Part shown: positions 17,706-27,378 of the stretch, in pieces
Position numbering within the stretch: the stretch's first letter is position 1
How the letters are laid out: every line of letters begins with the position of its first letter
Assembly (NCBI GenBank): GCA_000989955.1
Contig: LBTE01000001.1
Location: forward strand, 124,001-188,000
Direction of reading: 5' to 3'
DNA from: a candidate division TM6 bacterium GW2011_GWF2_37_49
GTDB taxonomy: Bacteria; Babelota; Babeliae; Babelales; RVW-14
DNA: 64,000 bases
Notes under the pieces: generated by a model
The model's database searches: none
What the model was told of the DNA's origin: nothing
What the model saw: only the letters and a program-made list of their open reading frames with translations
Program-made: the position numbers and the translations under genes

Positions 17706-19004
17706 ATGGAACAAAAAGGTAAAATTTCTTTCTTCGCAGCTGTACTGATCGCGATTAACATTATGATTGGCACAGGCATATTTGCCGCACCTCAACTAAT
17801 GGCACAAATATCAAATTCTATGAGCTTCTTAGGATGGATCTTGGCAGCATTATTGCTATTCCCAATAATTTGGGGTACCGCTCAAGCGTCAAAAATATTC
17901 CCTGGCGAAGGGGGGTTCTATAATTACTGCAAGTGCGGAATCAATCCAACGGCCGGCTTTTTGGCTAACTGGTCTTATTTGCTTGGATACCTTGGCACAG
18001 CAGCTACGCAGGCAACATTTATAAGATTAAACCTAGCAACAAATCATAATTTAACTTTTTGCGCAGAACACCCGTTCATTTTCAATGTAATTCTTATTAC
18101 AGCTATTTCCTTGCTAAACCTTTTAAGCATTGAAGTCATAAGCAAAATACAAAGCTCTGGAACATTATTAAAAATATCACCGCTCATTTTTGCAATTTTG
18201 ATTTTGCCTTTTTATTTTAACAGTTCAATAAATTACGACTTTTCGTACATAACAACAGTACCACTTACCTTACCCATGGCACTTTTTGGTTTCTGGGGAT
18301 TTGAAGCATGCTGCACAATCGGCCACATGATCGAAGGCGGTTTTTCTCAAGTATTTAAAGCGATATTCATTGCATTTTTTATAGTTGCAGCCATTTATTC
18401 ACTCTTCCACTTCAGCGTTTTAAATATAATGGGCGCAACAAATCTGATGGCCAACGGCGCGCCAGCCTTTCCAAATTTTTTAGGCTTTGGAGCTGGAGCA
18501 ACATCAATAATTGGCACACTGGTCGGCTATGCAATTCTTTTAAGTTTTTTAAATGGTATCTACGGCGTTTCGCTTGCAAACATCACTAGCCTGAATTCGC
18601 TGGCAGCTAAAAAATCACTATTTTTTAGCGACCTGCTAACAAAAACAAACAAAAATAATCGCCCATTCAATGCTATAATTTTACATGCAATTTTAGTACT
18701 GCTGTTTTTAACATTCGTAACAAAGATTGAAATTTTGGTAGCATTGACCGGTCTTGGAATTCTGCCAGCACTTGCACTGACCCAAGTAGCCGTATTCTTA
18801 TACTTTCTAAAAAATAAATTTTTTGGTTATTTAACGCTCTCAGGGTTAAGCTTTGTTTCGCTTGCTGTTGCGGTTTATTACACATATATATCACTGGGAG
18901 CAGATAACACAACACGAATAAGCTACGCCATGATCATGATTGTTGGATTATTAATCGGTTATATAATTTTTAAAGTTAAAAGCGGTCAAGCAGAAAGTAA
19001 TTAA
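17706..19004 (+). CDS. APC-family amino acid permease (first of tandem pair)
   Basis: 432 residues with about 12 hydrophobic segments. The TM1 signature IMIGTGIFAAPQL (residues 20-32) and the WGFEACCTIGHMIEGG segment place it in the amino acid-polyamine-organocation superfamily, nearest to antiporters such as AdiC/AaxC by eye. The substrate is not readable. AAAGGAACC precedes the ATG. Its stop TAA overlaps the next ATG by one base (TAATG), so the two permeases are translationally coupled. It is one of the few rightward genes left of the proposed origin. Confidence 0.9.
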   Translation: MEQKGKISFFAAVLIAINIMIGTGIFAAPQLMAQISNSMSFLGWILAALLLFPIIWGTAQASKIFPGEGGFYNYCKCGINPTAGFLANWSYLLGYLGTAATQATFIRLNLATNHNLTFCAEHPFIFNVILITAISLLNLLSIEVISKIQSSGTLLKISPLIFAILILPFYFNSSINYDFSYITTVPLTLPMALFGFWGFEACCTIGHMIEGGFSQVFKAIFIAFFIVAAIYSLFHFSVLNIMGATNLMANGAPAFPNFLGFGAGATSIIGTLVGYAILLSFLNGIYGVSLANITSLNSLAAKKSLFFSDLLTKTNKNNRPFNAIILHAILVLLFLTFVTKIEILVALTGLGILPALALTQVAVFLYFLKNKFFGYLTLSGLSFVSLAVAVYYTYISLGADNTTRISYAMIMIVGLLIGYIIFKVKSGQAESN

Positions 19005-20281
19005 TGAGTAATAACGAGCAGGCCAAAATCCCTTTTTCGGTCGCAGTTTTGATTAATATAAATATTGTTGTGGGCAACGCGTTTTTTATCGGTGCCCCAC
19101 AACTTGTCAATACTTGCGGGCTATTGGCTCCGTTGGCTTGGATGGTATGCGGTATCTTTTTACTTCCGCTTGTCGTGGTCTTTGCCAAGCTTTCACGAAT
19201 GTATCCCACAGTTGGCGGAATTTATATTTACAGCCTTAAACACCTTGGACAGTTTTGGGGGTTTGTCAGCGGCTGGGGTTATTACATAGGCACTGCTGCT
19301 GCAAACGCTTTTGTTCTGCACATTTTCTGTCAGGGAATTCAATCAATTGAACTCCTGCAGTCGACATTAAACTTTTGTTTTTTGTCTGGTACCAATCTTG
19401 ATTTCGCACTGATAGCACTTTTTACAGTTTTTAATCTTTTAAATGTTGAATTTTTAGAAAGAGTTCAAATAGGGCTCACTCTCATAAAAATCATACCGTT
19501 TGCCTTGGTTTTGATCGCCATTCCAGCGCTTTTTAGCTTTTCAAATATTGCAAGCGCAACTCCAAATTTTACAGGGCTTATAAACACGGTACCAATGGCG
19601 CTTTTTGCTTACGTGGGCTTTGAAGCATGCTGTGCGATAGCAGAAAAAATAGAAGATGGTCAAAGAAATGCATCCAAAGTCATCTTTATCTCTTTTGGCT
19701 TGGTTATCGTTATTTATACACTCTTTCAGGCTTTACTCCTAGGCCTGCACGGAGCACAGACAACGAACCCATTTCTCGAGATTTTGCCTAAGCTCACAAG
19801 CAACACAATGCTGATTGGAGTGGGAAATTATCTGGTCAATTTCGCAATTTTAGCATCTTTTTTAGCCGGATTTTACGGCATGTTTTATTATAATAACTGG
19901 AACCTTTATTCCATGGGCAGAGAAAATAGTATATTATTTTCAAAACAGTTAACCAAGCTGAATAAGAATCAGGCACCCTGGGTTTCCGTTATTGTTGGGG
20001 GAGTTTTGGTTGCACTATTTTTGTTAATAACCACCAACAGCGAATACCTGGTCAATATGTCGGATTTTGCAACTACTTTAACGTATTTTTTAAGCACAAT
20101 ATCGTTTATTGTTGTATTCAAAAAGCTTTACGGATACCTAGCTATAGCCAGCAGCCTCATGCTCGTTTCAATCTTCGTATATAATTTAACCAATGCCGGA
20201 ATGCAGTACATTTTGCCTTTTTTTATAATTTTGGGACTAGGGCTTGCCGCACATAAAGTAAATGAGTGGCAAAATATATAA
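19004..20281 (+). CDS. APC-family amino acid permease (second of tandem pair)
   Basis: 425 residues with 12 predicted helices. It is clearly related to the upstream gene: NIVVGNAFFIGAPQL against NIMIGTGIFAAPQL, and VGFEACCAIAEKIEDG against WGFEACCTIGHMIEGG, so the pair looks like an old tandem duplication. The TM1 glycine motif is altered (GNAFF instead of GTGIF), which suggests a different substrate or mode. Both proteins would support amino acid uptake or exchange with a host. Confidence 0.88.
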   Translation: MSNNEQAKIPFSVAVLININIVVGNAFFIGAPQLVNTCGLLAPLAWMVCGIFLLPLVVVFAKLSRMYPTVGGIYIYSLKHLGQFWGFVSGWGYYIGTAAANAFVLHIFCQGIQSIELLQSTLNFCFLSGTNLDFALIALFTVFNLLNVEFLERVQIGLTLIKIIPFALVLIAIPALFSFSNIASATPNFTGLINTVPMALFAYVGFEACCAIAEKIEDGQRNASKVIFISFGLVIVIYTLFQALLLGLHGAQTTNPFLEILPKLTSNTMLIGVGNYLVNFAILASFLAGFYGMFYYNNWNLYSMGRENSILFSKQLTKLNKNQAPWVSVIVGGVLVALFLLITTNSEYLVNMSDFATTLTYFLSTISFIVVFKKLYGYLAIASSLMLVSIFVYNLTNAGMQYILPFFIILGLGLAAHKVNEWQNI

Positions 20282-20442
20282 TTTAAATTTCTACTTGCAA
20301 ACATTCCGTCACTTATTCCTATATTTACATTGTTTTGTAAGTTGGAAATGTTTTAGCCTGTTGCATTAAATTTAATACTGTGCCAACATGTTAAATGTTC
20401 AGGTTGAAGATTGTTCGTTTTAAATTTATTTTAGGAGGTTTT

Positions 20443-21357
20443 ATGTTTAAGAAATCGTTATTTTTAAGCTGCATATTTACAGCATCAATCTTATCGGTAG
20501 GGTTACATGCAATGGATGAAATCTTATCGGTAGAGTTACCTGCAATGGATGAAATTGGTAGAGATAAAGCCGCCAATCATGCAAATCTAGAGATAGGCAC
20601 AGCGGTAGCCCGAACATTGCTTGCTTATTCAGAAGCAAATTCAAAGAATCCTGGCAGAGTAAAGCTTGCCTTGACAGATCTTGCAAGAATTTCAAACGAA
20701 TTATTGGCTTACACTAATTACTTAACAATTCGTAAAGACTTAAACGCCAAAACTTTGGATCGAAACAGCAATGCACGTAATTTAGCTGTATTTGCAATAC
20801 TTCTCGACATGTTATCGCTCTGCAATCATCTTATGTTTGGAAAAGCAAAACCTTCTGGCAACGAAAAATTAAAAGGTTTAGCCAAATTTATTGACACAAA
20901 GATTCTTCCAGGAATAGAGGGCGCTGCAGCTATAATTCGTGCAGGCGCAAACAGTGAAAATAATTTCGTTACAAACGCAGTAAAAACGATCAAGGATCAT
21001 ACAAAGATTGAAAACCTAGATTACTGGTGTACGTTCACAATCATTGCAGCAAGGATTTTCTCAAGCATGGTAAATTCAGGCCTTCGCTCAAAAGCATTTG
21101 AGTTGAAATTGCTTGTAGCTCTTATTTACGGCTTAACAGTATTAAATGACCATATCCCAGGTCTCTTTGACATCTCAATTCAAGGCACAATCGCAGATGC
21201 ATTCAAACGCCTAACACTTATCAATAAAGATTCAAACGCTCTTAAAGATAACGGCGTAATAGCAGCATTTAAAAAAGCAGTAAAAAAATTAAAGAAAAAA
21301 CCCAAATCAGTAGAAGCTGCCACAGATCATGCACTTGAAGAGTATGTGCCACAATAA
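20443..21357 (+). CDS. Exported protein of unknown function
   Basis: 304 residues from the ATG at 20443, which has an ideal TTAGGAGG site 5-10 nt upstream. The signal peptide is MFKKSLFLSCIFTASILSVG with likely cleavage near LHA. I do not recognise the mature protein. It is alpha-helical, with two moderately hydrophobic segments (LAVFAILLDMLSLCNHLMF and LLVALIYGLTVLNDHI) and a lysine-rich C-terminus (FKKAVKKLKKKPKS). The region of the cleavage site is duplicated (see 20488-20553). A strong terminator follows. Confidence 0.75.
   Translation: MFKKSLFLSCIFTASILSVGLHAMDEILSVELPAMDEIGRDKAANHANLEIGTAVARTLLAYSEANSKNPGRVKLALTDLARISNELLAYTNYLTIRKDLNAKTLDRNSNARNLAVFAILLDMLSLCNHLMFGKAKPSGNEKLKGLAKFIDTKILPGIEGAAAIIRAGANSENNFVTNAVKTIKDHTKIENLDYWCTFTIIAARIFSSMVNSGLRSKAFELKLLVALIYGLTVLNDHIPGLFDISIQGTIADAFKRLTLINKDSNALKDNGVIAAFKKAVKKLKKKPKSVEAATDHALEEYVPQ
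20488..20553 (+). repeat. 33-bp tandem duplication at a signal-peptide junction
   Basis: Two adjacent 33-nt units (20488-20520 and 20521-20553) differ at two bases. They encode ILSVGLHAMDE and ILSVELPAMDE, so the signal-peptide end and cleavage site are copied in frame. Confidence 0.9.
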
Positions 21358-21368
21358 TATTTGATTTC

Positions 21369-21411
21369 AAAAAAAGAGCGTCGCTGAAAATTCAGCGACG
21401 CTCTTTTTTTA
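21369..21411 (+). terminator. Rho-independent terminator
   Basis: AAAAAGAGCGTCGCTGAA mirrored by TTCAGCGACGCTCTTTTT: an 18-bp stem with a 2-base centre and a T-tract, 11 nt after the stop of the exported protein. Confidence 0.93.
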
Positions 21412-21480
21412 TCTCACTTATTTTCAGCAAAAAACAATCAATCTATATTTGATCAAAACCACGACCTATAAAGTCATACA

Positions 21481-21607
21481 CATACTACATCAATTGAAAT
21501 ACATGACTCAATCAAGCTTGCCAAAGAAATTACATTTTTTTAGATGCGGCCTACCGGCACTGACTGGATGCTGGCTGGCGAATGTTTTTACAAAAAACTG
21601 CAAAAAC
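21481..21607 (+). repeat. Dispersed ~137-nt intergenic repeat, copy B
   Basis: Has TACATCAA, then TTTTTTTAGATGCGGCCTAC, CTGACTGGATGCTGGCTGGC, and ends near CAAAAAACTGCAAAAAC. It lies between convergent genes. Confidence 0.82.
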
Positions 21608-21624
21608 AAGCTGTGTAAAAAAAA

Positions 21625-22614
21625 TTATACGAAAATAAAATACGTCCAGACAAAAAATAAAAATACCAAGAGCAAAAACAGTCCAATTAAATTTATCAAC
21701 TCGAATAAAAATAAAAATCCGACCGCTGAAAAAATTACTGCCATCAATGATGTAAAAATCAATACTTTGTTTTTTGACCAGCCTTTTTTTTGAAGATAAA
21801 TCGAAAAATGATGTGGACTGCCGCGATAGAACGGAATACCTATCCACGTGCGAATTATAACCAAGAAAAAAATTTCTAACAATGGAACGGCCAAAATAGC
21901 GATTGGCGTGTAATAAGCATTAAACGAATGACTACTCCAAGAAATTAGCAGCGGAATAGCAGATAAAAACCCGCCCAAAAACATAGATCCAGCATCACCC
22001 ATGTAAATTTTTGCCGGCGGTTTGTTATAAAAAAAGAAAGCCAAGACAGCCCCTAAAAATGCCGCCAGCAGCAAGCTTATCGCGTATTGCTGAAAAATAA
22101 GTGTGATTATTAAGAATGAGCTTGCTGCAACAATGGCTATGGATGCAGCAAGACCGTCCATCACATCCACCAAATTAAACGCATTGATAAGTGACAACAT
22201 CCAAAACCCTGATAAAAACAAATTAACGAACGACGTCATAAATTCGGTTTTGAGCCAAAAGCCACCTTTTAAAAAACATACCACAGCAACGATCTGTCCC
22301 AAAAACTTTTGGCCTGGCCGCAAGACCTTTAAATCATCAATCATTCCAATGAGCAAAAGTAGCGTGGATCCGAGCAACAGCCACAAGACTTGATTTTCAA
22401 ACGGATACACCAGACACAGCGTGGCAATAAATGATAAATAAATGGCAAGTCCACCAAGATACGGAATCGGCACACCGTGGCATTTTATTTTGCCATCAGG
22501 AATGTCCATAATTCCAAGCTTGAATGAAGATTTTATGATTGCTGGCATGAGATAAAAGCCAAACAAAAAAGAAAAGCCTGCCGCAAAAATATGGCGAACA
22601 AAAAGCATAGTCAT
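21625..22614 (-). CDS. Undecaprenyl-phosphate GlcNAc-1-phosphate transferase-like (WecA/TagO family)
   Basis: 329 residues with about ten hydrophobic segments. Glycosyltransferase family 4 motifs are clear: GMIDDLKVLRPGQKFLGQ (cytoplasmic loop 2), NAFNLVDVMDGLAASIA (Mg-binding loop), MGDAGSMFLG, and the histidine loop GIPFYRGSPHHFSIYL. The pattern fits WecA/TagO/WbpL, which start lipid-linked glycans, better than MraY. The nucleotide-sugar substrate is not certain. It follows lpxK by 33 nt on the same strand, in an envelope-related tail of the nusA-infB transcript. Confidence 0.88.
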   Translation of the reverse strand: MTMLFVRHIFAAGFSFLFGFYLMPAIIKSSFKLGIMDIPDGKIKCHGVPIPYLGGLAIYLSFIATLCLVYPFENQVLWLLLGSTLLLLIGMIDDLKVLRPGQKFLGQIVAVVCFLKGGFWLKTEFMTSFVNLFLSGFWMLSLINAFNLVDVMDGLAASIAIVAASSFLIITLIFQQYAISLLLAAFLGAVLAFFFYNKPPAKIYMGDAGSMFLGGFLSAIPLLISWSSHSFNAYYTPIAILAVPLLEIFFLVIIRTWIGIPFYRGSPHHFSIYLQKKGWSKNKVLIFTSLMAVIFSAVGFLFLFELINLIGLFLLLVFLFFVWTYFIFV

Positions 22615-22647
22615 AGCCTCATTCCTTTCTCCGAGGATTCATAAGTT

Positions 22648-23772
22648 TCAAAAGAGGTCTAATTTACTACTCAAAAATTGGCTAAATAAACTATACTGCG
22701 ACTGATATAAAAACTCAAATTCAATTCTGAAAACAAAAATTTTTAAACGATCTTCATCAGAAATAATTTTGGATAATTTAACCCAGTCTTTCTGCGTGAC
22801 AACAACCCCATCCATTTTTTTTTGAGTCATATCTTGAATGATTTGGTCGATGTCTTGAGAAGAGTAACTGTGGTGATCTTCAAATTCTAAACACTTCCCA
22901 ACTTTTATTCCAAAATTTTCAACACTCTCAACAAACCCTGAAAATGACCCAATGCCTGCAGCTATCATAAATTTTTTATTTTCAAAATATTCAGAAGGCA
23001 TCTGTGTGTCACCAGCTTGAAATAAGCCTACGGCGCGGTGTTTGCCTAATAAAATTTTATCCGCATCAAACTTATCAAAAATTTGTGTTTTGATTTTATC
23101 GATCTGATCAGATGTAACAAGATCCGCATGAGATACTATAATTAAATCGGCTCTTAAATAATCAGCTTCTCTTAAGTTGCCCGCAGGCAAACAAAGTCCA
23201 TTAAATCCGAGTGGAAATCGAGCATCAACAATCAATATATCCAAATCCTTTTTCAGCTGATAGTTTTGGTATCCATCGTCAAGTAAAACATATTCGATTT
23301 TGCCCCACAATTCACGAACAAGCAAACATGAATTAAATCGATTAGAACCTGTTGCTGTAACGATTTTGAGAGCCTGCGCAAGCATGTATGGCTCGTCACC
23401 ACACTCCTCAGGAGAATGATAAATATTTTTACCGTCGCAGACTAATAAATTTTTACCAGTCGACCTTGAAGCATAACCACGCGAAACAATGGCACATTTG
23501 CTTACATCCAAAAATGTTGCCAAAAACTGAATAAAAACGGTTTTGCCAGTTCCTCCGACAGTCAGATTGCCTACCGAAATTATTTTTAATCCTGAAACTG
23601 TTTTTTGACCACGATAAATTTTTATGGATTGTACGACCTTAAAGCCAACTTTATAAAAAAATTCGAAAAATCGAAGACATGCGAATAAATATTTTTCAAA
23701 AAAAGTTAAAGACTTGTGGTTTCCTGATTTCCACCACAAGTCTTTAATAATCTTACTAAGTTTATTAAGCAT
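22648..23772 (-). CDS. lpxK: Tetraacyldisaccharide 4'-kinase LpxK
   Basis: 374 residues. LpxK phosphorylates the 4' position of the lipid A disaccharide. The unusual P-loop VGNLTVGGTGKTVF is clear, with an N-terminal hydrophobic segment (YLFACLRFFEFFYKVGFKVV) for membrane attachment, and the LLDDGYQN and DGVVVTQKDWVKL motifs. It starts 8 nt after the infB stop, so it is co-transcribed. Its presence shows that the organism makes lipid A. Confidence 0.95.
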   Translation of the reverse strand: MLNKLSKIIKDLWWKSGNHKSLTFFEKYLFACLRFFEFFYKVGFKVVQSIKIYRGQKTVSGLKIISVGNLTVGGTGKTVFIQFLATFLDVSKCAIVSRGYASRSTGKNLLVCDGKNIYHSPEECGDEPYMLAQALKIVTATGSNRFNSCLLVRELWGKIEYVLLDDGYQNYQLKKDLDILIVDARFPLGFNGLCLPAGNLREADYLRADLIIVSHADLVTSDQIDKIKTQIFDKFDADKILLGKHRAVGLFQAGDTQMPSEYFENKKFMIAAGIGSFSGFVESVENFGIKVGKCLEFEDHHSYSSQDIDQIIQDMTQKKMDGVVVTQKDWVKLSKIISDEDRLKIFVFRIEFEFLYQSQYSLFSQFLSSKLDLF

Positions 23773-23780
23773 TTTAAGCT

Positions 23781-26099
23781 TTATTTGGGATTTGGAGTCT
23801 GTTTAACTTCTGCAAAGCATATCACTGTATCGCCTTCTTGCCATTCAGTGAAGCCTTCGCATGTAAAGCCGCATTCATATCCAGAGTGAACCTCTTTAAC
23901 AGTCTTTTTATCACGCTGCAAACTGTTAACTTTACCGGCACCAACCTCTTTGCCAGCTCTCATGCAAGTAACCTTGTTGCCTTTAGTTATTACACCATCA
24001 CGCATATAACAACCAGCAATAATACCTATCCCCTTGATATCAAAAACCTTTTTGACAGTAGCTTCACCGCATTGCTTCCACACAGCCTCAATTTTGCGCT
24101 TGCTTTCAAGCATCTTTTCAAGATCTTCAACAAGATGATAAATTACGTGAAATATTTTTACTTCAACATTTTTATCTCTTGCAAGAAGTGCTGCATTTTT
24201 TTCCGGTTTTACATAAAAACCAATGATCAAAGAGCCTGTATTTTCAGCCAATTCAACATCGCTTTCAGAAATATCGCCCACGCTGGAGTATACTACTCTA
24301 ATCGGACAATTAACTTCCTTGCTAAGCTTGGCAAGCTTCTGAATACAACCAATTATTGCGTCAATTGATCCACGCGTATCAGATTTGATAACCAAATTTA
24401 AAACTTTTTGATCATTCTTTTGTCCCAACTTAGAAGACAAAGACTGAGGAGCTGTAAGTTCATTTTTTTGAATAATTTCAGACTTCTCTTGTTTTGCCTT
24501 TAAATAAATAGATTGCGGAACAATATCTAACCAATCACCGGATGAAGCATATGTGTCAAATCCAGCGATTTGAACAGGAATAGAAGGCCCAACCTGTGCA
24601 ACTTTTTTACCTAAACTATTGATTAGCAAGCGAATTCGACCAGTACTTGTAGACCCGCAAGTGAAAAAATCGCCCTGCTTGATTGTGCCCTCTGAACAAA
24701 TAACCGTGGCAACAGGTCCTAACCCTTTTTCAATTTTAGATTCTAGAACAAAGGCTTTTGCTGGAACATTTGCATCAGCCTTCAAATCCATAATTTGCGA
24801 TTGCAAAACTACCATTTCAAGCAATTCTTCAACGCCTTGCCCTGTTTTCGCAGAAATAGGCACTATAACAACATTTCCACCCCAATCTTCAGGCATCAAT
24901 TCATGCTGCGCAAGCTGACGTTTAATAGTTTCAAGTGCAGCAGGAGACGACATTTTGTCAATTTTATTTACAGCAACAATTATAGGAACCCCTGCCGATT
25001 TCGCATGATTTATAGCTTCAACTGTTTGAGGTTTTATCCCATCGTCAACAGCAATGACAAGAATTACTAGGTCAGTAATCTTGGCGCCACGTTCACGCAT
25101 TTGATAAAATGCTTCGTGGCCAGGAGTATCAATAAAAACAATTTTGCCGTGCTTGCTGTCTACTTCGTATGCTGCAAGATGTTGAGTAATGCCACCTTTT
25201 TCAGATGCCGCTACATTCATTTTACGAATATAATCAAGAAGCGTTGTCTTACCATGGTCAACGTGGCCCATAACAACAACAACCGGCCAACGAACCTGAC
25301 TGGCCATTGTCTCAGTTATTATTCTTGAACGCACAGCACTTTGTGTTTTCTGTTCTTTATCTACAATAAAATTTATATTAAATAATTCACATAAAATTCT
25401 AATATTATCAAGAGATAGAAGATGATTTCTGTTGCAAATCATGCCCTTTTTAAATAAGGCAAGAATGAGCTCTCCAGAAGACTTGCCCATCATATCAGCT
25501 ACTTCGAAAAGTGGCTTTTCTTTATCAATCTTTATCTCTGTAACAATCTTAGGCTCTTGAACAACTTGAGCTGTTTGTTGCCTCTGCCTTCTTCTTCTTC
25601 TCGCACCAGAACGAAATGAGCGAACCTTGTCGCTATCAAATGCTTTGCCAATAAAACGACTAATCCTAGTCTGACTTAAAATATCCTCTGACAGAACCGC
25701 GTCTTCTTCCAAGATAACTGGCTCCGCCACATAATCTGATTTTTTTGGAATAGGCCTAGATTCTACAGGCTTCTGAATTTCTTCCGCTACTGATTTTAGT
25801 ACAGAATCAACTGGTTTTTTTTGTAAAACAGCAGGCTCATTAGCCTTTTGCACCTCTTTAACAATGCTTGTAGCCTTAAGAGGCTCATCAAAAATAACTT
25901 TCTTATGGGCTTTTTCTTGAACTTGAGATGTTGACATTGAACCCTTACTAGAAGTAGAGAATTTTTCCCTTACTTTTTTTAATGCTTCGTCTGATAAAAC
26001 AGTCATGTGACTTGAACACTCTACTCCACAACCATTCAAGAAAGAAATAACGTCCTTACTTGAAATTCCCAAATCCTTTGCTATCTCATAAATCCGCAT
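23781..26099 (-). CDS. infB: Translation initiation factor IF-2
   Basis: 772 residues. The IF2_N winged-helix start is MRIYEIAKDLGISSKDVISF, followed by a variable linker with an Arg-rich stretch (ARRRRRQRQQ, about 166-175). The G domain begins near residue 270, with G1 GHVDHGKTT at 278-286, G3 DTPGHEAF and G4 NKID. The C-terminal IF2 domains follow. It places initiator tRNA on the ribosome. It lies 32 nt downstream of nusA, the classical nusA-infB order; rimP and rbfA are not adjacent. Confidence 0.98.
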   Translation of the reverse strand: MRIYEIAKDLGISSKDVISFLNGCGVECSSHMTVLSDEALKKVREKFSTSSKGSMSTSQVQEKAHKKVIFDEPLKATSIVKEVQKANEPAVLQKKPVDSVLKSVAEEIQKPVESRPIPKKSDYVAEPVILEEDAVLSEDILSQTRISRFIGKAFDSDKVRSFRSGARRRRRQRQQTAQVVQEPKIVTEIKIDKEKPLFEVADMMGKSSGELILALFKKGMICNRNHLLSLDNIRILCELFNINFIVDKEQKTQSAVRSRIITETMASQVRWPVVVVMGHVDHGKTTLLDYIRKMNVAASEKGGITQHLAAYEVDSKHGKIVFIDTPGHEAFYQMRERGAKITDLVILVIAVDDGIKPQTVEAINHAKSAGVPIIVAVNKIDKMSSPAALETIKRQLAQHELMPEDWGGNVVIVPISAKTGQGVEELLEMVVLQSQIMDLKADANVPAKAFVLESKIEKGLGPVATVICSEGTIKQGDFFTCGSTSTGRIRLLINSLGKKVAQVGPSIPVQIAGFDTYASSGDWLDIVPQSIYLKAKQEKSEIIQKNELTAPQSLSSKLGQKNDQKVLNLVIKSDTRGSIDAIIGCIQKLAKLSKEVNCPIRVVYSSVGDISESDVELAENTGSLIIGFYVKPEKNAALLARDKNVEVKIFHVIYHLVEDLEKMLESKRKIEAVWKQCGEATVKKVFDIKGIGIIAGCYMRDGVITKGNKVTCMRAGKEVGAGKVNSLQRDKKTVKEVHSGYECGFTCEGFTEWQEGDTVICFAEVKQTPNPK

Positions 26100-26131
26100 G
26101 CTTTTCCCACTCGAAAGAAATCAAATTATGA

Positions 26132-27256
26132 CTACTTTTCTTCTTCCTGATTTAAACCTTCTCCGATACCACCTGAGCGATCTTCGCGCTCATAGTCGGA
26201 AGAAGAACTATTGTCGTACATAGATGATAAATTATGGTTAGCAGGAGAAACGTCCTGCAACTGAAGCTCTAAGCCAACAAGCTTAGATGCCAATGATATG
26301 TTCTGCCCCATTTTGCCTATAGCAAAAGAACGTTGATCATGAGCCAGCCATACTACTGCTTTTCTATTATTTACAACTTCAACTTTATCTATTTCTGCAG
26401 GCTTTAAACTATCTTTAACCAAATCTTCCATTGAATCGGTATACTCTATCAAGTCAATTTTTTCTTGACCAAGCTCTCGCAAAATTGGCTTAATTCTGGC
26501 TCCGCCAACACCAACGCATGTTCCGACAGGATCAATATCTTTGCTGGTTGAGGCAATAACAGCCTTCGTCTTATATCCAGGAGCTCTAACCATCTTTTTA
26601 ATTTCTACTAATCCCTCATAAACCTCAGGAATTTCAATTTCTATCAATTTTTTAACAAAATCGACTGAAGCTCTGTCTAAAATTAATTGAAAATCCCATT
26701 TTGGCGTAGGAAGAACATCGAGCAATAACACTTTTACAGGATGCCCAACCTTCAAAATTTCACCAGGAATCGAATTATCTTGAGGCAGAAGCGCAAGAAC
26801 TTCTCCAACCTTGATAGCCATACCATTGCGTTCTTTTTTATGAACAACGCCAGTAATAACAGTATCTTTTTTATCTTTAAAATCATTAAACACAGCTTGG
26901 GACTCTAGCTCACGAATCTTATTCGCAATAACTTGCCTTACAAGCAAAATCTCAATTCGACCAATGTTCCCCTCAAATGGTACCGCCACAACCGATCCGA
27001 TATCAGCAGACGGATCCACCAGCCTTGCTTTACGCAAAGAAACCTCTTTGTCTTCATCTGACACAGAAGACACTACGACTTTTTCTGCAAAAATTTCCAA
27101 ACTTCCAGTTTTTTTGTTAAACGACATATTAAAAACGATATTTGGAAATTTTTTTGCATAAGCAGATAACATTCCATCACAAACAATCGCAATGACATGC
27201 TCTTTATCAAGACCGCGTTCGTCGACTAGGCTTTCGATAACATCAGCTAAATTCAC
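26132..27256 (-). CDS. nusA: Transcription elongation/termination factor NusA
   Basis: 374 residues starting with GTG. It has the NusA N-terminal RNA-polymerase-binding domain (residues 1-120), an S1 domain (about 130-200, DTVITGVVHKKERNGMAIKV) and two KH domains (VGTCVGVGGARIKPILRELG and FAIGKMGQNISLASKLVG). The C-terminal acidic repeats of proteobacterial NusA are missing, replaced by a short Ser/Glu-rich tail. The upstream side faces the proposed replication origin, 123 nt from the first DnaA-like box. Confidence 0.96.
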   Translation of the reverse strand: MNLADVIESLVDERGLDKEHVIAIVCDGMLSAYAKKFPNIVFNMSFNKKTGSLEIFAEKVVVSSVSDEDKEVSLRKARLVDPSADIGSVVAVPFEGNIGRIEILLVRQVIANKIRELESQAVFNDFKDKKDTVITGVVHKKERNGMAIKVGEVLALLPQDNSIPGEILKVGHPVKVLLLDVLPTPKWDFQLILDRASVDFVKKLIEIEIPEVYEGLVEIKKMVRAPGYKTKAVIASTSKDIDPVGTCVGVGGARIKPILRELGQEKIDLIEYTDSMEDLVKDSLKPAEIDKVEVVNNRKAVVWLAHDQRSFAIGKMGQNISLASKLVGLELQLQDVSPANHNLSSMYDNSSSSDYEREDRSGGIGEGLNQEEEK

Positions 27257-27378
27257 TATAGTGCCAACCTATTTTAAAAAATTAGTAACATCCAGAAAAA
27301 CTACCATATACGATCTATTCTAGATAAAAAAACAAAAAAGTGAAGCTTTTCAAAATAAACACAACGTTTTCTTTTTGG

